Assembly (NCBI RefSeq): GCF_014199625.1
Contig: NZ_JACHNY010000005.1
Location: forward strand, 250,066 to 314,065
Length of the DNA stretch: 64,000 nt
Source: Sphingomonas abaci
GTDB lineage: Bacteria; Pseudomonadota; Alphaproteobacteria; Sphingomonadales; Sphingomonadaceae
Reading direction: 5' to 3'
Below, one piece after another: positions 61,369-64,000 of the stretch; position 1 is the first letter of the stretch, and each line of letters begins with the position of its first letter. The notes beneath the pieces are model-generated. The model saw only the letters and a list, made by a program, of their open reading frames with translations, was not told the DNA's origin and made no database searches. The translations under genes and the position numbers were made by a program.

Positions 61369-62424
61369 CTAGCCTCCGTTTTCCACTGTTTTGTATGGGC
61401 GCGTTGCGTTCTCCCACCGATATACGGCGGCATCGGCAAGCTGCGCCTGGTCGCGACGGCGGGCGTAGTGCTCGACCATCTGCAGGCTCTGCTTCGAAAT
61501 TGCGGCGGTCTGGGCGACGGTGCAGCCGGCTTCCAGAAGCGCGTTGATGGCGTTCTTGCGCAGCCCGTGCGGAACCGTCTTGGTGCCCAGCTTGGCGGTG
61601 AAGTTCTGCAGGATCGTGCGCGCTGTGGCCTCATCGAGCGGCTTGCCCTCGAGCGTGCAAACCACGACGCTGGTCCGCGGCGTCGCTGCCAGGATCTCGC
61701 GCAACGCTGCAGGCTGCGGCATGTCGAGCAGCGCCTTGGTCTTGCCGGTCTTGATCCGCACCCGGCCGCCTTCAAGGTCGGTCCAGGTCATCCGGACCAC
61801 GTCGCCGATCCGCTGCGCCGTGTAGTAGAGCATGTGGGTCAGCAGCCGCACCGTGACATCGTCGGCCGATAATGCTGCCTGCAGGACCGAGATTGGCCAT
61901 GGCTCGTGCTCGCCCATCTTCAGGGTCGGGATGGCATCGCAGGGGTTGGCGGGGATCAGCTCATTCGCCTTAGCCCACGAAAACATTGCCCCGCACGCGC
62001 GCAGCATGGCGTTGTACGCGCCAGGCGTGGCGGCCATCTTGTCGAGCAGCCGCATCATGTCGCCGCGGCGCACGTCCCCTGCAGGTGCGGTGGGCAGCCC
62101 CTTCGCCAATCGCTGCAGGTAGATGCCGTAGACCTTGTGCGTCGCTTCGGAGAGCTCGGCATACTTGGGCGACCGTTGATACCGCTCGATCAGCGCCGGG
62201 ACGCGCAGCAGGTCAGGCGTTCGCCCGCGGTTCCGATGGCCCATCAGGGCCGCGTAGCTGCCGCCAAAGCCGGCGTCACGCAGATCGGGCAGGCGCGTAT
62301 AGACCTTCTTGCCGTCCACCGTCTTGCCGGTGTCGAAATAGTAGTAGGTCCTGCCTTTGGAGCGGACGCGCTTGACGTACTTAGGCAGCAAGGCCCGGCT
62401 GATCCTTTCGCCAGTCAGACGCAT
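61369..62424 (-). CDS. int: Tyrosine-type integrase
   Basis: A 351-residue site-specific recombinase with an N-terminal arm-binding region, a SAM-like core domain around residues 75-160 and a catalytic domain. Catalytic residues visible are Arg205 (AQRIGDVV), Lys228-230 region, His286/Arg289 (HGLRK) and nucleophile Tyr320 (MVEHYARRRD); the third-box His seems to be Lys311. ATG 62424 gives MRLTGERISR. It points toward astB and overlaps the excisionase-like gene by 44 bases. It would insert and remove the element at its end. Confidence 0.93.
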   Translation of the reverse strand: MRLTGERISRALLPKYVKRVRSKGRTYYYFDTGKTVDGKKVYTRLPDLRDAGFGGSYAALMGHRNRGRTPDLLRVPALIERYQRSPKYAELSEATHKVYGIYLQRLAKGLPTAPAGDVRRGDMMRLLDKMAATPGAYNAMLRACGAMFSWAKANELIPANPCDAIPTLKMGEHEPWPISVLQAALSADDVTVRLLTHMLYYTAQRIGDVVRMTWTDLEGGRVRIKTGKTKALLDMPQPAALREILAATPRTSVVVCTLEGKPLDEATARTILQNFTAKLGTKTVPHGLRKNAINALLEAGCTVAQTAAISKQSLQMVEHYARRRDQAQLADAAVYRWENATRPYKTVENGG

Positions 62425-62614
62425 GGCCGGACAGCCGGCTGATGTCGTCGTCGATCGCGGCCCGGTCCCAGTGATCCTCGCCGCCAATACGAACCGGCAG
62501 CGGCAGGCGACCTGCAGCAACCTCCGCCAGGAACTTTGCCGGCGCCAGGTCGCAGTACCGCGAGGCGGTCGACCGCTTCATGAGCCGGGGCCAGTCTGGT
62601 GCGATGCTACCCAC
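62381..62614 (-). CDS. AlpA/excisionase-like small DNA-binding protein
   Basis: A 77-residue protein. MKRSTASRYCDLAPAKFLAEVAAGRLPLPVRIGGEDHWDRAAIDDDISRL fits a MerR-like/AlpA helix-turn-helix used by excisionases. Such proteins bend att-site DNA and set recombination direction. The start is GTG 62614, supported by AGGAGG six bases upstream. It overlaps int downstream and the next small gene by eight bases. Confidence 0.65.
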   Translation of the reverse strand: MGSIAPDWPRLMKRSTASRYCDLAPAKFLAEVAAGRLPLPVRIGGEDHWDRAAIDDDISRLSGHASDWRKDQPGLAA

Positions 62615-62795
62615 GCTGGGCCTCCTTCATCTTCTGCAGAACTTCGGCCTCGACCTCAGGCCCTGCCCCGATTGAGTGGATCCAATGGCTTCCGGAGACG
62701 AGCAGGCGCGTCATGCCGAAGAACTCGCCGTTGGGCGGGTCGTTCTTCCATACGAGCTCCCCCTGCGTCGGCTGCACCATCTCACTGTTCGACAT
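62607..62795 (-). CDS. Small phage-type protein, unknown function
   Basis: A 62-residue hydrophilic protein from ATG 62795, with AAGGA seven bases upstream. Contains FFGMTRLLVSGSHWIHSIGAGPEVEAEVLQKMKEA. No domain recognised. It overlaps its neighbours on both sides (8 and 14 bases), as in phage early operons. Confidence 0.6.
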   Translation of the reverse strand: MSNSEMVQPTQGELVWKNDPPNGEFFGMTRLLVSGSHWIHSIGAGPEVEAEVLQKMKEAQRG

Positions 62796-63075
62796 GGGCG
62801 GTTCCTTGGTGGGCGCGGGCGAGAGCGAGCAACCGTTTACCCGCTTCAGTCGGAATCCAGACGATGTCGCCATCGTCGGCATCTATCCCCTCATCAGTCT
62901 CTGGGTCGTAAGGGCGCTCGTAAGTCAGGCCGGCTTTCTTGCAGGCTACCTGCAAGTCATGGCCGTCCCAATCGTAGCCCTCGCTCATATGCTCGATCGC
63001 AGCTGCAAACAGCTTGGCGGCTGCGGTTATGTCCCCCGCCTCCACGCGCGAGGCCAGCTCCATCAGATCAGTCAT
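62782..63075 (-). CDS. Phage-type hypothetical protein
   Basis: A 97-residue acidic protein from ATG 63075 with AAAGGA upstream. It starts MTDLMELASRVEAGD, a pattern seen in small alphaproteobacterial phage proteins, and has YDPETDEGIDADDGDIVWIP in the second half. Function unknown. Overlaps both neighbouring genes. Confidence 0.6.
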   Translation of the reverse strand: MTDLMELASRVEAGDITAAAKLFAAAIEHMSEGYDWDGHDLQVACKKAGLTYERPYDPETDEGIDADDGDIVWIPTEAGKRLLALARAHQGTAHVEQ

Positions 63076-63304
63076 GGTGGTTTCCTTTGATGAAGTTGCG
63101 GACGAGGCAGCCAATTGGGCTGAGGCGACACGTTGCTACCCAACCGTGGAAGCCCATGTAGCCGGATCGAAAAAGCAGATCGGCAGGGATGCTTTCGTTG
63201 TCGATCACCCACGCAAACGGATCAACGCTAGCGATCCACTCCCGCTGCGCCTTGCTCAAGCGCCCCGCGATCTCGGCTACCTGCTGGGGGTCTGGCGGGG
63301 TCAT
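63068..63304 (-). CDS. Phage-type hypothetical protein
   Basis: A 78-residue protein from ATG 63304: MTPPDPQQVAEIAGRLSKAQREWIAS, followed by an aromatic/Cys-containing half (FRSGYMGFHGWVATCRLSPIGCLV). Function unknown. It overlaps the upstream gene by four bases and the downstream gene by eight. Confidence 0.6.
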   Translation of the reverse strand: MTPPDPQQVAEIAGRLSKAQREWIASVDPFAWVIDNESIPADLLFRSGYMGFHGWVATCRLSPIGCLVRNFIKGNHHD

Positions 63305-63609
63305 GCGGCGGCCCTCCGACGTTGCTCGCCAAGGGCAAATCGGGCGTCACCAATGCTCGGGCGGCGGTCGTAGACGGCCATCGCGAAACAACAGGGCTGA
63401 CACCAGCGGAAGGTCTCAAGCCCATCATCGCCGCGCTCGGTCAGCACGCGATTGCGGGTGCCCGGCTCGCATGGGCCTGCACAGGTATGGCAGGTGCCGC
63501 CCCCACGGTTCGTGACCATCTTGTCAGACAGCGCGACCTCGCCGTTGCCAAAGTCACCGGCGAACGGATCGTCAGCGAGGCAGTCAGCCTCCCAGCGGAA
63601 CGGCTTCAT
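63301..63609 (-). CDS. Cysteine-rich phage-type protein
   Basis: A 102-residue protein with CHTCAGPC near the middle and WCQPCC further on, which could bind one zinc. Function unknown. ATG 63609 overlaps the upstream gene by four bases; its stop overlaps the next gene by four. Confidence 0.6.
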   Translation of the reverse strand: MKPFRWEADCLADDPFAGDFGNGEVALSDKMVTNRGGGTCHTCAGPCEPGTRNRVLTERGDDGLETFRWCQPCCFAMAVYDRRPSIGDARFALGEQRRRAAA

Positions 63610-63962
63610 GCTTCAGCCTCCCCCGTAGCTGGGATGGTCGGGGCGGCTGCGAGGGCTAGGATGCTGCGAGCATCGTCCTGAAACACCGTCCAAAGCTGCC
63701 CCTCCCAGCAATCATGTTCCTCTGTTGCGGTGGCCTCTGGATCAGCACCGTGTTGCTGACAGAGTAGACGCGCGATCCGCTCCACCATCGCGGGGTCAGT
63801 CGCGGGCGGGAGGGAGGCGAGGGCCTGACTGGTGTCCAACGCTCGCCCGGCCACAACTGCGATGTCGTTGAACGCCTTGCGCACCTCGACGTGATCCGCG
63901 AACTGCATCGCGTCCAGTTGCGGGCGAATAGCGTCCTTCAAAGCGCCAGCGGCATCCGCCAT
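63606..63962 (-). CDS. Phage-type hypothetical protein at window edge
   Basis: A 118-residue protein from ATG 63962. The second half (PAMVERIARLLCQQHGADPEA, then WEGQLWTVFQDDARSILALAA) resembles a short conserved motif seen in many phage hypothetical proteins. The same frame stays open to the right edge (encoding EREWRGHYEA before the ATG), so the real gene may begin outside the window. Function unknown. Confidence 0.55.
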   Translation of the reverse strand: MADAAGALKDAIRPQLDAMQFADHVEVRKAFNDIAVVAGRALDTSQALASLPPATDPAMVERIARLLCQQHGADPEATATEEHDCWEGQLWTVFQDDARSILALAAAPTIPATGEAEA

Positions 63963-64000
63963 TGCCTCGTAGTGGCCGCGCCACTCCCGCTCCCCCGCCC

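Overview
The window is a high-GC stretch of chromosome from an alphaproteobacterium, most likely Sphingomonas or a close relative in the Sphingomonadaceae. This is inferred from the RpoB and RpoC sequences, the GC-rich codon use and the mix of TonB receptor, RND efflux, GH68 and AST-pathway genes. It is nearly all coding. Genes sit in short operons, many with 1-4 base overlaps of ATGA, GTGA or TTGA type. No rRNA, tRNA or CRISPR array was seen.

Left part (1-8.5 kb): the first codons of a molybdate-binding protein (ModA-like) leave the window. They are followed by a GH84-type glycosidase, an L,D-transpeptidase, a small lipoprotein, the DUF485-ActP acetate symporter pair, a CopC-like protein and a hybrid sensor kinase. 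8.5-15.3 kb is a minus-strand pentose-phosphate block: rpiA, tkt and tal (closed by an intrinsic terminator), then a short 6-phosphogluconate dehydrogenase and two HAD phosphatases. 15.4-21.5 kb is a complete tripartite RND pump whose outer-membrane subunit carries a Gly/Thr-rich insert. 21.7-24 kb holds methylthioadenosine phosphorylase and an amino-acid permease.

24-31.4 kb is a carbohydrate and regulation region: an SLC45-like sugar transporter and a GH68 sucrose-active enzyme with no signal peptide, a DUF1349 protein divergent from a TetR regulator, a LacI regulator and a PiT phosphate transporter. Palindromes between the divergent genes look like regulator binding sites. 32.6-41.5 kb is rpoB-rpoC with its own promoter. 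The leader has a G-run tract before the promoter and an intrinsic terminator nested in a longer stem; rplJ and rplL are not upstream within this window. A strong terminator closes rpoC.

41.6-61.3 kb is metabolic: a NUDIX hydrolase, a TonB-dependent receptor, a DUF3833 lipoprotein, malate synthase G with a divergent LysR regulator, the tyrosine-degradation genes hmgA and hppD with a divergent MarR regulator and a perfect palindrome between them, valS, a 50-residue small protein, an HDAC-like amidohydrolase, an esterase, rppH, a DUF481 outer-membrane protein and an M20 peptidase-astA-astB arginine-catabolism operon. Palindromic REP-like repeats lie around hmgA, hppD and valS.

Right end (61.3-64 kb): directly after astB an integrated mobile element begins, with a tyrosine integrase, an excisionase-like protein and five tightly overlapping small phage-type genes, all transcribed toward astB. 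The element runs off the window.
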